64,000 nt of DNA from Blakeslea trispora (taxonomy: Eukaryota; Mucoromycota; Mucoromycetes; Mucorales; Choanephoraceae). The notes below the pieces were generated by a model that was not told the origin of the DNA, did no database searches, and saw only the letters and a list, made by a program, of their open reading frames with translations. Location: positions 1 to 64,000 of the forward strand of contig JAIWNE010000074.1 of the NCBI GenBank assembly GCA_025331445.1. The letters are read 5' to 3'. Of the stretch, positions 11,112 to 25,100 are shown piece by piece; the stretch's first letter is position 1; each line of letters opens with the position of its first letter. The position numbers and the translations under genes are program-made.

Positions 11112-12567
11112 TATGTTAGAAGATCAGGTGTATCTCTACCTAATGAACAAACACCAAAGCAAAACTCCTCTACGAGTATTGGAATGACTCTAAAGAAGCT
11201 AAGCTGGTTCAACCCTTCAATACGCCCGTCCAAAGACAAAACGCACTGAAAAGTTAGGATGAAGAAACAGAAAAACAAGAGGGGAAAACGACCCTTTATA
11301 TACCTTTTTGACAGCATACTATCACATGATATTTTTGACTGCTAAAATAAATTTTTGTTTTCAATAACAGTCCCAATGTTGTCACGTATACACGCACGAC
11401 AAGTCTGAGTTTGTTCCTTATCTTTTTTCTCCCATAGAAAGATAAGGACAGAGAGAAAGGGTTAAAGACATAAAGTAAAGTAATAGAAGTAAAGAAGTGC
11501 AAAGAATACTTTACTCGTTTATGCCGCCAATAAGCTTTTGTTATCAACTCCTCTACAATTAATGTAATACATGACCAATATCCGAAATACGCGGAGCAAT
11601 GCTGGGTTTCACTATATCACAGAAAAGAAATTACACTTCAATAGGGTGTATTGGCCTCTTTATTCCTATTGTATAATGCTATCCATAACCTTGACCATTC
11701 TATAGTAGCTTTCTTTTTTCATCCTATACTTTTAATGCTCTACATCAAAGCGATTGAAAGGGTTTCATGAGTCTTGATTGTTGAGAAGCAATTGTCTTTA
11801 AGAGAACTCAAGATAACTAGAACCCCTTTCAAAGTTATTAAGCCATTAGAGGAAATGAGATGGCTTGAATAGATATTTTTAGCCTAAAATTGCAATAGTC
11901 TGTTGGCTATCAGCTTTTATTTCTTTTGAACAACATGGTTTTGTAAAGAAATGAGAATCTTGCAAATAACAGATCTCACCAATAATGAAAAAGCCAAATG
12001 ATCTATAGAGTGTGAAGAAAAGAAAATAGTACTGTTTGTTACAGAGTATCATGAAAGCTCGCATAAATGCTTAATGAACTTTTGTTGCTTGGTTAATTCT
12101 CTCGCTATATTTCTCTGATTAATAGTATTGTATATATGTATGTGTGTATGTTTAAAAGCAGTTGTTGTCGTGCAAAAGAATCTCAGTTGATAACGCATAA
12201 CATTTAGAATTTTTTTTATGCTTGCAAAGATAAGATATGGTACTTGACTCTGTTGAAATCGCAAGGGCAGATGTAAAAGATGACAAATTTAACGATAATA
12301 TCTGTTATTTTTAAGAGGTCTATTTTCAAGAGTCATTGATTCTTTCTCGAAAAAAAACAATAGACAACGCTGATTATAAAGAACAATATTCCAATGTATC
12401 TGTTGTTTTAAAAGGAGAGAAAGATGTGTGGCAGAAAAGTAAATGGCAAATGCTTACAAAAAAAAGTCCGCTGAGATGCATTGCTGTGCCGCTTTTTTTT
12501 TTTAATCTTTTTCCTTTTGTTTTATTTGAATAAAGCTGTCATAATAAACAAGCTGTCATAGGACATT
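11112..12567. other. Intergenic region; TATA box at 11295-11302 (minus)
   Basis: About 1.45 kb before the MMS1-like gene. The only notable site is TATATAAA read on the minus strand at 11295-11302, which would serve the small frame at 10845-11111. The rest is AT-rich DNA with short open frames that resemble no protein. Confidence 0.4.
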
Positions 12568-15500
12568 ATGTTTGCCTACTACAGAACTTCGAGCTATAAC
12601 ACAGTTATCAACCAAGTTCTTCAAGGCTCACTAACAAGTGCCGATCGTTCAGATCTGGTTTTAGTAAAGGTTATTATCTTTCTTTTCTTTTTCTTTTTTT
12701 TTATCGAGAAAGCTTGTTTGAGAAGAAACTTATAGATCTAATGACTTGTTGTTTAGGGCAATTCTTTTGCATGGTTCCGTATCGGTTCAGTGTCCGAGAA
12801 CAACCCTATCTTACTCGAGAAACAGCTTGAGCAGTCAACGTTTGGTACGATTAATGGCGCTCAACTCTTGTCATGTAGTTTTCAGCCATCGGAGGATCGT
12901 GTTTTGCTCGATCTCGATCGCATGCCTATTCCGTACTCAAAATACACTCGGCAGCATTCAATGATTGAGGGAGAAGACGTTATTGTCGCTATTTCAGAAT
13001 ATGGCAAACTAGTTTTTTTGACAATCATTTCAGACACAGATCAACAAGTGAATCGATTCGAGACATTGGCTGAAGTAAATGGGAATGAGGCTGTTTATGC
13101 TATACACATTATATTGAATTGATCTACTGTAACCATGTTTAGATTTATCTTGAGAGTCCCGGCATTGAGTATACAAAATTAAGCAAAAAATTGGCCATCG
13201 ATCCACAGTAAGAATTGAGAAAATGAAATGCAATTGTATTTATTCAATAGGCTTTTTTTTATTGTTATTCTCTATCTTGATATAGTGGACGAGCCATTGC
13301 TGTTGCTTCATTTCAAGATCGATTTGATATTTTTATTATGAACAAGGCTTTATCTAGAACTCACTTTGATCCAGTGATTGCTGTAATTTGAGCTTTTCTT
13401 TTCTTTTCTTTTTCCTTTCTAATGTTTTTCTTTCTTTTAGCGAGGATCTGAATATGAGCAAGGCATTATATGGCATATGGAGTTCTTGTATACTGAAGAA
13501 GATTCTATGGATCGAATTTTGCTTGTTCTGGTTGTATATAAGTAATGACTCTTCTTTTGTGGCTAGTACGATCAAAATTGACAAGTAACTATCAAATCTG
13601 TTTTTTTTTTGTAGTGATGTGGAAAAGCTTTGCCGACTCAATCTTTATGCCATTGATGCCTCTGATATCGAAAATGTAAAAATTGAGAAAGCAAGTAGAT
13701 TGCCCTTAGAAAAAAGTAAAAAAAAAATAGACAAATGATCTGCATGATAAATCCTTTCATGTGAACTGACTTTTTCCGTAACTGTTTTCTTTAGATACCC
13801 CTCTCCCAGTTTTACTTGTACCACTCAAATTTCAACCAGAATCATTTATGCTTGTGACAGTAAGAATCTGTCTCTTTCAACAATATATGCATAACTAATT
13901 CAATATTACGCAGGAGCAACAAGTGTGCTTATTAACAGCAGATGATCTTGCGTGCGGCAATGTGTTATATCCAACTAGTATTATTCCAAGACCATTCGGT
14001 AGCACTGAATGTAAAATCATGACTTGTCTTTATCCAAAATACACTCATATTTATTCAACTGCAATTCTTTCCTTAGGCCCTCTCTTTACTGCCTTTGCCT
14101 TACACCTGGATGCTTCAAAAGAATTTGTGTATTTAGGGTCAGCTGAAGGATGTCTTTTCAAATTACATGTTCGTTCCTCAAATGAACTTGTTTGGGAATC
14201 CATTGAATCGTTGCCTTCTGTAGGACAATCCATGTGTATGCTCGGCACGATAGACATAATAGACCATCACTCAATCAATGAAAGTGATGTGCTTGAGCAA
14301 TCACAAGCTGATATAGTTTTTATAACAGGTGAGAGTACTGATCATTTAGTACTTGCTGTAAGTCAGGAAATCAAAATACCTGCATATATGTATCGACAAC
14401 TGAATATTTTCCTGCTCCTCTTTTTTTTTTGCAGATACCTTCCAATTCATCGAGCGAACCGATACATCATACAATAACTCAATCATTTTCTAACCGCGCT
14501 CCATTGACTGATTTCCAAGTTGCTTATGGTTATCGGCAGCAACAAGATGCTCTCATTGCTTGTTCAGGCCAAGGAGAGTATGGCGCCCTGAGCATCATCA
14601 CTTTTGGCATCGAAACAGCAGCTTTAAGTACATCTAACAACCCAGAATGGAGAGGTGTATCTCAATGTTGGAACATTCGGTCAGAGACAGGCCATCCATC
14701 TCTTCTTGTTGCTTCCTCCCTACTCGATACACGGCTATTGAGCGCGAAAGGTAATTTGTATTATTGGCTATTATATCCATCACTAGAAGCTCATACATCA
14801 GTTATAAACATGGTTAGATGGGCATGTGAAGGACATCACCGCCAAGGTCAAAATAAGGCCTGATGTAGAGACACTTCATGTTGTCTCGATTGACAAACAC
14901 TCGGACCAATTTTTACTTCAAGTTTATTCTGAAGGAATCTTAATCGTTCACCTAAATGATCTGGGTAACTTTCTTTGGACAATGGTTGTCTATAGTCCAC
15001 TTATATGTTTGCTTCTATAGACATCGACCCTATCGTTTGGAAGCCTAAATTGGATACAGATGGTAGCATAGTGTTTGCAACTTCACACAAACAAGACGAT
15101 GGCACGTTTGTTGCTCTATGCATTGCCTACAAAGATGTGTTTCAAATTCAAGTAATAGCTGTTGATTGTACCAATGAATATAACAAGAGGTAAATAGCCT
15201 TCTGCCTACAGAGAAAACTTGTATCTAACTCTTTTGTTTCAAGTCGGGACAACCTGCTGTTTCACGAAAGATCTAAGCGAACAATTGATACATGTCCAAG
15301 CTTTTTTAGCTTTTTAGAATTACAGTACGTTGATTGATTTTAGATACTTGTCTGTGTTTAATAACTTGAATAATATGATAGATCTCGCTTTATCTTAACT
15401 ATAGGCACATTTGACTCATCACTTTTGTTTTACTCAACAGAATTACATCTTATTCAAGAAATTGATTTAGGCAAGTTTACCTGTCTTTTTTATATTATTG

Positions 15501-17693
15501 TTACTCTTTGATCTCGTGTTTTGCTTATACAATTTCTCTATTAGCTTGCTCTCCAGCCAAGGAGTTCTCTGTACCTAATTCGGCTGCTGTTTTAAAATCG
15601 GTAGATTCTAGAAACTCCCTTTATATTATTGTTGGCTTAAAGCAAGGCGATTTGTTGAGCTTCAAAGTGAATGACAGTATTCTGACAGAGGACACTTTAA
15701 TTCAAAAAAAGCAGCCTTACTTACATTCAATTGGATCGCAAGCCGTAAAGCTTTTTTCATCTTTCAAGAACAACATGTATGCTCTTTCAGACCAACTTTG
15801 GCGGCTATCATGTTCAGATAAGGACTGTATTGAGCTTGAACAAGTCTTGCTACCCAGGTTTCACAGGTCGATTGATGCCATTGCTTGTTTTGATGCAGAT
15901 ATGCCTCTACTCTGTCAAACGGGCGATCCTTTGGCTGTATTTGCAGATGATAAGCTACATATGTTTCAGCTCAATTTAGAGAGTAAGATCAATACAAATA
16001 AAATCCATCTTGGTCAGGTAAGAACGATAACTTTCTCTATTAGGAACAGAATGACTTGATGTCTTTTTTTTTATAGATGCCTCGAAAAGTCTTGTATGAT
16101 AAGGCATTAAATTACCTTGTTGTAACCACTACTGTTGAAGAAGCTGGTAGACGTAAAAACTATATGCAGCTACTAGATCCCTCGAGGTAAGTTTTGTTTG
16201 TTTTACGTATATATGTTACTTATATCTTGTATGCGTAACTTGTTGTTACAATAGTGGTAAAAGCTTATCTAATCTTGAACCACTTGATTTTGATTCGGAC
16301 TATGGCCAAAGTAGTATAGTGCTATCTATGGCAGGTAAGGATCATACAATTATATGTGCTACAAGCCCAAAAAAATAACAGAACAGAAAGATCTCAACTC
16401 TATGTATGACCCCTCCTCCTCTTCTTAGAATGGACATTGAAAAACAACAACAAGGTCTACAAATACCTCTGTATCGGGCTTGGTCATACGGAAGAAGAAA
16501 CAAGGTTTTCCAAACCATCTAAATCGTTGAAATCAAAAAAAGAGACAGGCTCGTTGTTATTGTTTCGACTGAAAGCAAAAAGAAATAATACAAGTTCGTT
16601 TTTGATCAAGAAAATTTGGACATTAGATAAACTATCTGGTGGTGTACATAGTGTGTGTCCTCATTCTGCAGGGTAACAAAAGGAGCACAAAAAAAATAGA
16701 AGCTATAAAAAGCTAATGATCTCTTCTAGCCTTTTATTTTCTGCAGGCTGTAACCTTTATCTCTACAGACTAGATACAGTGACAGGAAAATTGATAGAGA
16801 TTGCACACAAAGATTTGTTATCGACTATCACTTCTATTCATGGCGATGGAGAGCGTATTTGTGTCACATCACACAACAATGAATCTATAGCTTTCTTTCA
16901 GCTAGATGATGAGCGTGGCAAATTGGTCTTTTTAAAAAGGTAAGCACTCTTTTTTTCTAATAGAGATCATGCTAAATATCTTCTTAGTGATCCAGCATTT
17001 CGAAGTATACATCATTCGCTCGTGATTGACCATCAATTAGCTGTAGGTGTCAGCCAATCAGGAGGAATGGTTGCACTCTATGATAGCTCTGAATCACCTT
17101 ATGAAGAAAGACTTGAATGCATGTTTTCGTTTCACTATTCAGATATTCTTGTCAGTCCTAGTTTAGCTCTTTTGGGAACTCAAGTTGATGCTTTTTATAG
17201 TCATACAAAGCTATTCACTTCCCATGTCCTTCCTTGGTCTCTTCACAATGACGAGCCTTTGACTCAGTTCAACTCTCAGCAGCAGACTGGAGATTTCATG
17301 AAACCTATAGTTTCAGGCACGATATCGGGAGGTATCGTTCATGTTTATCGTATCAGCTCACAACTATATCAACTGTTAAAAACACTTCAAGATCTCTTGC
17401 TCTCATTCGAGCCAACAAAGCCACTGCTAAGTTCGCCTGAAGATTTTGTTGATTATTATTGTCAGCTATCTGGAGACGAAAAGGCAATCATTCATGGTGA
17501 TCTTGTGGAAATGTTTCTTGAGCTTTCATTCGACGAGCAGTTGAGGTTGATTAGCGTGGCAGACGATCAAATCAGTCAACCATTAAATGATGCTCTACAG
17601 TGTTTCAACACGGATAACAAGCATGTGTTCACTGTAGATTATGCAGTTGCGTTTATCAAAGACATGCTGTCGGGTTTCTCGAACTGCAAATAA
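12568..17693 (+). CDS. MMS1_N / CPSF_A domain protein (DDB1-RSE1-MMS1 superfamily)
   Basis: Nineteen exons give 1,305 residues. Exons: 12568-12669, 12757-13074, 13143-13207, 13286-13382, 13441-13541, 13615-13715, 13795-13859, 13914-14357, 14435-14750, 14818-14964, 15021-15189, 15244-15324, 15382-15470, 15545-16017, 16077-16186, 16255-16334, 16429-16672, 16730-16939, 16988-17693. The N-terminus (MFAYYRTSSYNTVINQVLQG, then DLVLVKGNSFAWFRI) has the opening layout of DDB1/SF3b130-type triple-propeller proteins. The C-terminus holds a CPSF_A-like stretch and the closing IIHGDLVEMFLELSFDEQ motif. Intron 13 (15471-15544) has a GC donor (AG|GCAAGT). Length is nearest to MMS1/RSE1; which of these it is, I cannot say. 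Family roles: cullin-4-type ligase adaptor, splicing factor SF3b, or cleavage/polyadenylation. The PITH gene follows 206 bp downstream on the same strand. Confidence 0.8.
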
Positions 17694-17899
17694 AGCATAC
17701 ATTTATATTCATATAGATTGTTATCTTCTCATCCGTTGCCCTATATAGAGAATAGAGTAAACTGGCAACGATTTAGAGAATATTCTAGTCTTTTCTCTCT
17801 TTTTTTAGCTTGCTTGAATTAATGTCGCATTAAGCTTTTTTTTTCTTTGTTTTTCTTTTAACGTATTATCCTTGTTTCCTTTAAGGTTGTGCAAACAAA

Positions 17900-18783
17900 A
17901 TGAGCCACTGCCACGACGAACATTGCGATCACGATCATGACGATTTGCCTGAATCTGGAGAACAATTCTTGCTTTATTCCAAAATAGATATTGACAATGT
18001 ACGCTGTCTAAATGAGGCCGAGTCTAATAGTGGAAAAAAGGTCATTCGACCTTGGAACGAACGCATGGATGACGACAAGGTTAGAGTGACATGAAGCTAA
18101 ATAGTCTCATACTTATCGCCTCTCTCTCTCTTTTTATTCAACAGTTTCTAGAGAGTGATGCAGACGAGCAACTTATTGTACACGTTCCGTAAGTTAAAAA
18201 AGAAAAAGAAAACAGTGTTTTGTCATACTGCCTACTGACTCTTGTTTTAAAAAAAGATTTACTGGCACAGTTAAATTGCGTTCTATCTGTCTCCGTACTG
18301 ATAAATCTGATGCTGCTCCCTCAAAGATGAAAGTGTAAGTTGATAGATTGACCTAATAAGCAGTTTCAATTCATTGTTTGATTTTAGATTTATCAACCGT
18401 GATGATGTGGACTTTGATGTTGCAGAAAGTTACACGCCAACTCAAGAATTTGATTTGGTAGAAAATTCAGATCAAGTAGTTGAATATGGTGTTAAGGTCA
18501 CCAAGTTTTCTAACATAAGAAACATTACCTTGTTTTTCCCCGAGAATTTCGGAGAGGATGTTAGTATCATTCGTTATATCGGATTCAAAGGTGAATGGTC
18601 CGAAATGAAGCGCGATCCTATTATTACAAGTAAAGTTTAATTTAGGAATCCCCTTTCTTGTTTTCCTATTGGAACTAACAATTGCTTTTTCTTTTCTGCA
18701 TATTAGTATATGAAGCCAGTGCTAATCCAGCAGATCATAAAATACCTGGATCAACCAACACAATGGGTCATTCTGTTCAATAA
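17900..18783 (+). CDS. PITHD1: PITH domain-containing protein (PITHD1-like)
   Basis: Five exons (17900-18079, 18145-18188, 18257-18334, 18388-18629, 18707-18783) give 206 residues, near the 211 of human PITHD1. The N-terminus is His/Asp-rich (CHDEHCDHDHDD), as in the family. The PITH core includes YSKIDIDNVRCLNE, then DEQLIVHVPFTGTVKLRSI, then VDFDVAE and the IRYIGFKGEW block. The tail ends near IYEASANPADHKIPG, the usual PITH end with a proteasome-binding flavour. Known role: the PITH fold binds the 26S proteasome in thioredoxin-like protein 1; PITHD1 is a proteasome-associated protein. Its 3' end converges with the LysM gene, 144 bp between stop codons. Confidence 0.92.
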
Positions 18784-18927
18784 TTGCAATAATAATAAAA
18801 TCATCAATAATTAACATATATGTAAATGAAAAACGAAAAATAAATGATATTCAAAGCTTCTTTTTTTTTATTACTATTATTTATACTAAATATTGGTCAT
18901 TGCATACATTATTATTTTAGCATCTTT

Positions 18928-19796
18928 TTATAAGAAAAGAGAAGCACCGGCCATGATAGCACCAAATGTCAATGCATTAATAGCTGTACCAACAGTTACT
19001 GCACCTGAGGTAGGCTTGCCACTTTGACTAGCTGCGCTACTAGTAGATTTAGAGGCATCAGATGGGGCACTAGCGGCAGGCGAAACAGCAGCAGATGAAG
19101 CAACAGCAGATGAACCAGCAGGTACACTTGATCCAGCAGGTGCAATGGAGGCAGTTTGAGAAGATGAAACAACAGAAGAAGCGGAAGCGACAGCAGAAGA
19201 AGATTGTGCTACATTGGAGACACTAGGGACTTCACTTGAAGTAGAATTGACAGGAGGAGTTACAGCAGATTCAGGAGTCTGAAAAAATTATTGAGTAACC
19301 ATGATTTTCTTTGGTTCACTTTATGTTACTTACACAAGGTTCGTTCATACAAACACAGTATGGCTTGCCAACATCAAGATTGTCACAGCTCTATTGCATT
19401 ATAAAGAGTGAAAGCATAAATATGTCGATTTCTTTTTTCAATCAAGATATTTTTTAATGATAGCATGAACTTACATGTTGCTCACTGTGGTGAAGACCAG
19501 GATTCTAACAAACATCAACTAAATGTGAGCAAATAAGAAATCATTATGTTCAAGTCGTATTGTTTACCATTTGGTAAAAGTCCTCTTCTGTAAGCTTGAA
19601 ACTCATAGCAACAGAAGTACAAGTCTCGTTTGCTATAACTGTATATTCGAAGCAAAAAGTTAGCTATCTCTGAGGCAAGAACAAGAACATAATTTCTGTT
19701 TTTACTTGTGTGATTTTGAAGACATCCTTCAGCAGGCTTAGCGAGAACTTGGTTCAAGAAGACCAAAGCAATTGAAGATACAGCAATCAACTTCAT
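18928..19796 (-). CDS. Secreted single-LysM protein with Ser/Ala-rich stalk and GPI-type tail
   Basis: Five exons (19796-19706, 19638-19568, 19504-19475, 19390-19334, 19278-18928) encode 199 residues. A signal peptide (MKLIAVSSIALVFLNQVLA) precedes one LysM-like module: C-L-Q-N-H-T, NETCTSVAMSFKLTEEDFYQ, NPGLHH, CDNLDVGKPYCVC. The Cys pattern matches fungal LysM proteins, where LysM binds chitin or N-acetylglucosamine oligomers. About 90 residues of Ser/Ala/Val follow, then SGKPTSGA and a hydrophobic end (ALTFGAIMAGASLLFL type), which reads as a GPI-attachment signal. Each small exon covers a LysM sub-block, and all phases agree. A TATA box lies at 19871-19878. Likely at the cell wall or plasma-membrane surface; possible roles are chitin binding or shielding. 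Confidence 0.85.
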
Positions 19797-19870
19797 AGTG
19801 AATGTTTTATTATTATTTAAGAATAAGTAACAAAGGAAAAACGAAATAGAAACCAGATTTTAAACTTGAC

Positions 19871-19878
19871 TTTTTATA
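19871..19878 (-). promoter_or_regulatory. TATA box of the LysM gene
   Basis: Read on the minus strand this is TATAAAAA, about 75 bp before the ATG at 19796. Position and sequence are normal for a fungal TATA promoter. Confidence 0.55.
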
Positions 19879-22155
19879 CTTCCTGATTTCTGTCACAGAA
19901 ACAAAAAGATGGATTTGCTCGTGAACAGCAACTGTTTCTAAGCAATTAAAAAAAAACTAAGGACAAATAAGGCAATATGATTCTCAAAAGGAAAAAAAGA
20001 AAAAACTTTATTGTTTAGTAACTGTGATAGGAGTCAAGAAATGACAATCTAAATCCTAATTTTCTTACTGTTTGTCCTATTTTTTCATCTTCATTTTCTA
20101 ACTTGCTCTTTTTGTTTGTTCATTAAATCAGGAACTACCCATTCACTTGTTCGATATCTTAGACTTTTCTATTCAGATTGAATCTCCTTTCTGCATTTTA
20201 GTCTGAATAAGCTTAAGCTTGTTAATGAAAAAGAAAAACAAAACACACTAATGTATACAAATTTACTTTATCGTTTCACAACCAATATCAGTGTCTGATA
20301 CAAATCTCAATTCAAGATAGACCTGTCTCCCTCTTTTGTGTCTATTTCTCAACCTCCCCATTTGCTATTTAGATCAAGTCGTCTCCCTTTTATGCAAGCT
20401 CAGCTTTGGCTTGGTCTGAAAATACAATCGAATTTGTCAAATTTGATGCTTTAGAGACAGTAACCGACTCAATCTTGGGGGGATGCAATGATCAATCACT
20501 TTTTGCTTTGGTTAACTTATTTTTAAGATTCAGTTATTATTTCTTTTAAAATGCGACTGTAGGCCTGTGAATTTAGTTGGCCAATCAAATATTTGTAACA
20601 AGGCACAAAGAAAACTCCATTAGCTAAGAAAGAAACCGAAATTGGTGCATACAATATGGTAGAGCCTTATCGCTTCCAAAGGTCTAACAATGGTGCAAGA
20701 GAAAAAGGAGCACACCAAATCCTTAAACTAAACACTTCAAAAAAAAGAAAAGAAAGGCTTAAAAGATAAAGGTAAACCAATTAGGAGTACTGATAGTATT
20801 GAGTGAATGGTAATTCCCAGGCCTTGCTACTTTGACTATCAGATTCATAAAGAACGTCTCAAGCGGCAGCATCAGAGCTGCTTTTTTTGAGTTTGATGCA
20901 AACCTAACGGTAAGATATGAGTTAATATAGCGCCACTAACCATATTAGCTTGATTCTTTAATTCTTTTGTTTCAATACCATTCATAATTTGATCATAAAG
21001 CACAACTGTTTAATTGGAAGATATTGTATTAGGGTCCTGAATACCTTTATACTCTTATGGCTTTTGTGTAGCATTAGATGTTACATAAATGACACTCATG
21101 TAGTTGATGAAGATTAATCACAGCACCTTGATCCGCTTTTGAAGATTTAGTATTACATAAGGCTACTAAGCGTTATTACTTCAACGTCATGTTGAAATGA
21201 CAACAGTCTATTACTTTACTATTTTGAGCTAGAAAAGCAAGGAGTTTCTCTCTTTTTTTTTTGTTTTGTTTTTACAGAAGAATCCCCCATCTCATCACTG
21301 CATTTGTTCAGAAAATGCCCATTTTGCTTACAAATCATTTTGTTGAACTAGTTTGTTGATAACTTGATGAGCAAGATGTTCTTCAAGTAACACTCTTTAG
21401 TGAAGCGAATCCTTTCTTTTCTCATCCGTCTATATCAAAAGCTCAAGTTGGTTGTAATAATCGTATGTAAATTGGGTACATATTCAATGGCATTTTTATA
21501 GAAAGACTATATAAAATCATGTGTCAAAGAAAGCATTGTATTGACACTGACAGATTAGTGTAGATAAATTCATTGTCAAAATGATGGGAAAGCAAGCAAT
21601 TCGCTCTACTATGTTTTTTTTTAAAATTTATCTCGACCAAAAAAAGAGTATCAGGTAACCAATAGATTAAGATACTATAGTTAAGTTGTGCTTGATTTTG
21701 CAAATGATAAACATTGCAATAGTGTATCATAGATCTTTATGTAAAAGCCAAAAGAAGAAATAGACTTTATATCTGTACTTGATAAGCAATAGAGTCCTTT
21801 GTTTTTACTGTGTGTGTATAGCTATAAAAGCAAGCAAAAAAAAAAAAAAAAGGAATCTATCAAAGCGATAACAATCAAACGTCAATTTCTGGATAGGCAC
21901 AGTTTCTTTTTCACAACTGCCAATATAGTTGGTATATTTTAATGTGCGAAAAGTGATAAGATATTGATCACCTGATCAATCGTCATTGGTTACATCTAAA
22001 TTTATGCTTCATGTATGGTTGGTCGGTAAGCTAAATGCAAAAAAAAGGGGTAAAATGGTAGATAACTCGAACGCAGACTATAAATATCAAACGTTATTCT
22101 TGTTTTTATCTCGTTTTCTCTTCTTCTTTTCTTTTTCTTTACAAGTTTTTATTAA
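19879..22155. other. Intergenic region without recognised gene
   Basis: About 2.3 kb between the LysM gene and the paladin-like gene, which are divergently transcribed. Short AT-rich frames only. No repeats with target-site duplications, no tRNA and no clear exon were seen. It probably contains both promoters. Confidence 0.45.
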
Positions 22156-25100
22156 ATGTCTTTTCTAAATGCGCAACATCAATTGAGTAGTTCACCTAAA
22201 TCCAGCGGTACCTTTAGTCTTTATGCCGAATCATCTTCCACTCGAAGGGGTTCGGTAAACTCCACATTAGAGTCTTCTCCTGTTTTACCACGTAAGCCTC
22301 TAGAGCCAACTATCGAATCGTCAAAGAGCTTCGTTCCACCCAAACTGTAAGTGTTAAAAAGAAAAAGGTACAGAAAGAGGGAGTATCTTACGACTATGTT
22401 TGTTAGTGGTGGCAACAGTGGACCCAGCTCTGAAACTCACTCTCGGCAAAACAGTTTTCAATCTAGTATGGATCAGTCCTTTAATACCCACTTTCAAAAG
22501 AGAGATGAAAAATCAGCACTTGATCCTTATTCTTTGTTGAAAATGGCTCCCCATATTGTAAAATCAAGAAAAGGAAGTGTATTAGCTAGAAACACTATTT
22601 TAAAAATGGATCATTTCTTGAGCGGTAACCAATCAACAACGGGATAAACAGAGAAAACAGGTGGCTAATATGCGTTGGACATTGTATAGGAACGAACACC
22701 AACCTTGACTTTCACCTTCAAGGTGCTCCTAATTTTCGTATTGCGGAGTTGAATGTTCATGGTGTCGCACAGCCCACTGTAAGTCTACTGTATGACCTCG
22801 CATAAGATGTATTTAAACAGGATGTAACATATGTAGGTTATTGGGCTTTCAACCATACTGAGCATGTTGAATTGTCACCCAAAGAGCACTAACCCATCTT
22901 CATGTACTTGGTAAAATCAAACAAACAAAAAAAAGGATAATGTAAATATAGCTGAAACTTATTTGATTGTTTTGTTTTGAATGATAGGTTTTCAACTCGC
23001 GAAGAACCTTTAGGTAGTCAATATCACTGTTTTTGCATACAAACAGAAAGCTGATCTTTTTTTTATGAATGTATAGTATATTTAAACGGGGTACCTTATG
23101 TCTTGCGTGATTATGCTGATCCTATGCAGAACATGAGTACTTTCTATGGTATCAATGCATCCCGACTAGAGAAACTAGAGGAAAGATTCAAGACGGATAT
23201 TCTTAAAGAAGCCGAGTCATTAGGTGGATTACTCTTGGTTCATCAAGAGCTATGTAAGGCAGAAAGTATTGTGCAAATTTCATTTCATTTAACATTTGAT
23301 ACCTACTTAAGCTGACAAGTCTGTGGTACCTTGTTTCATCGCAGCGGACAAAGTTCAAACACCAAAAGAAGGTAACAAACAAACACAATCATGTTATCAT
23401 CTAACTAAAACAAGTACTCTAAACAATTTGTTGTATAGTCTTTAGAGAGTTTCAAACTAAAGGCTATCGTCTCAAGTATTTCCGTATTCCTATTTCTCCT
23501 GAGCAAGCACCCGAAGAAAATTATTTCGACGAATATATCAATATCATTCGAAGCTTGGAACCAACTGACCCACTCATCTTCAATTGTGGCATTGGTGCTG
23601 TTCGAAGTAAGTTGTCTCTTTTTTGGATAATTCATATATCAACGTCTAAACCCTCCTTTTTTTTCCCCGGGTAGCTACTGTAGGGATTATCATTGCTCAA
23701 ATCATCCGTCGTACTCAACTGATTGAACGCGGTCAGCCGGATCCATTCCCTGTTTCTGGATACAACTATTCTACCACAACATCAGAGAAGCCAACTTTGT
23801 CTGATGACGTTAACAGCAGTCGTTTTGTCAAAGGCTTTGAGGAAGCTGATAATACTAACGCAAAGAACAACGCTTTGCTTCGTGTTATACTTATTCTCGA
23901 AAATGGTAAGTTTTGTTACATCACTAAATGACTGCTACTAACGCATCTTGTAGCTTTAAGCTTAAAGCGAATGAGTCGCTCAGCTGCTGAATGGATGTTA
24001 GAAAGAGGTTCTTGGATTGAAAACTTGAAGGAGGCTCTTTTGGGCAATTACCAGTCAATTATGTCCTTAACAACTGTGCTTGAAAGTGGAACTTTTAGCA
24101 AACGAATTCTGGATTTACTTATTGATGAATGTGAGTACAAACACATAATGGTTACCAAAAGTGTACTAATATGGCTTCCAAAAAAAAAAAAGCTGATGCT
24201 GTTATCAACTTGAGGGAATCTATTTTGATCAACCGTATTAAGCAAATGGTACAAGCTCCATCTGAATATAGTGATAATACTTTTTTGAGAAAAGCACTGG
24301 ATGGATTGCAACGTTACTTCTTCCTGCTATGCTTTACTGCATATGTTAATGAATCACCAAACACCAAATTTGAGACAAGGTTTTCTTCTTGGGTAAGAGC
24401 ACGTACTGAAATCTGGGCAATGCTTCAAAATATGCGACGAAAAGGTCCTCGACCTTACTTCTTTAGACCTGTAGAGGACTTACAACTCATGAATCCCAGT
24501 ACAGCATATGGCCAGAAATTCTCAAGTAACGCATTGAGTAAGAGATCAAGACACCACACTTTGACTCAGGGAATGTTCAATATGACTGGTGCTGGATCTC
24601 AGCCTAATTTGGACGTTACGATTGAAATGGAAGAATTTGTGCTAAATGTAAGCACTTGATTAGGAATACAGACTTGTACAAAAGGTTAATTTTTTTCTTT
24701 TTGGAAATAGTCTCGTACCGGCGTAGTCTTGAGCTCTCAAACGATTCTTAAAGTGGACTTCTGGCACTTTGGTTACCTAAAAGACTCTCATGATAACAAC
24801 AATGAGGAGGAAACCGGATCACAGAAACAACAGCATATATCTGAAAGACATCACGGCTTTGTAATTGATGGTGCTTCTAATTTTAGACGTATCGAAAACA
24901 CACATGTGTACGGTGTTGCACAGCCTACAGTAAATGGTCTTCGTCAGGTGGTTCGTAATTTGCTTCAGGACAGACCCAAAAACGAGCGTATTTTGTGGAT
25001 CAATCTGCGCGAAGAGCCTGTAATATATATCAACGGTATTCCTTATGTTCTTCGTGATCGTGCCTTTACTCTGCGCAATTTGCGTGCATACAAGGGTATC

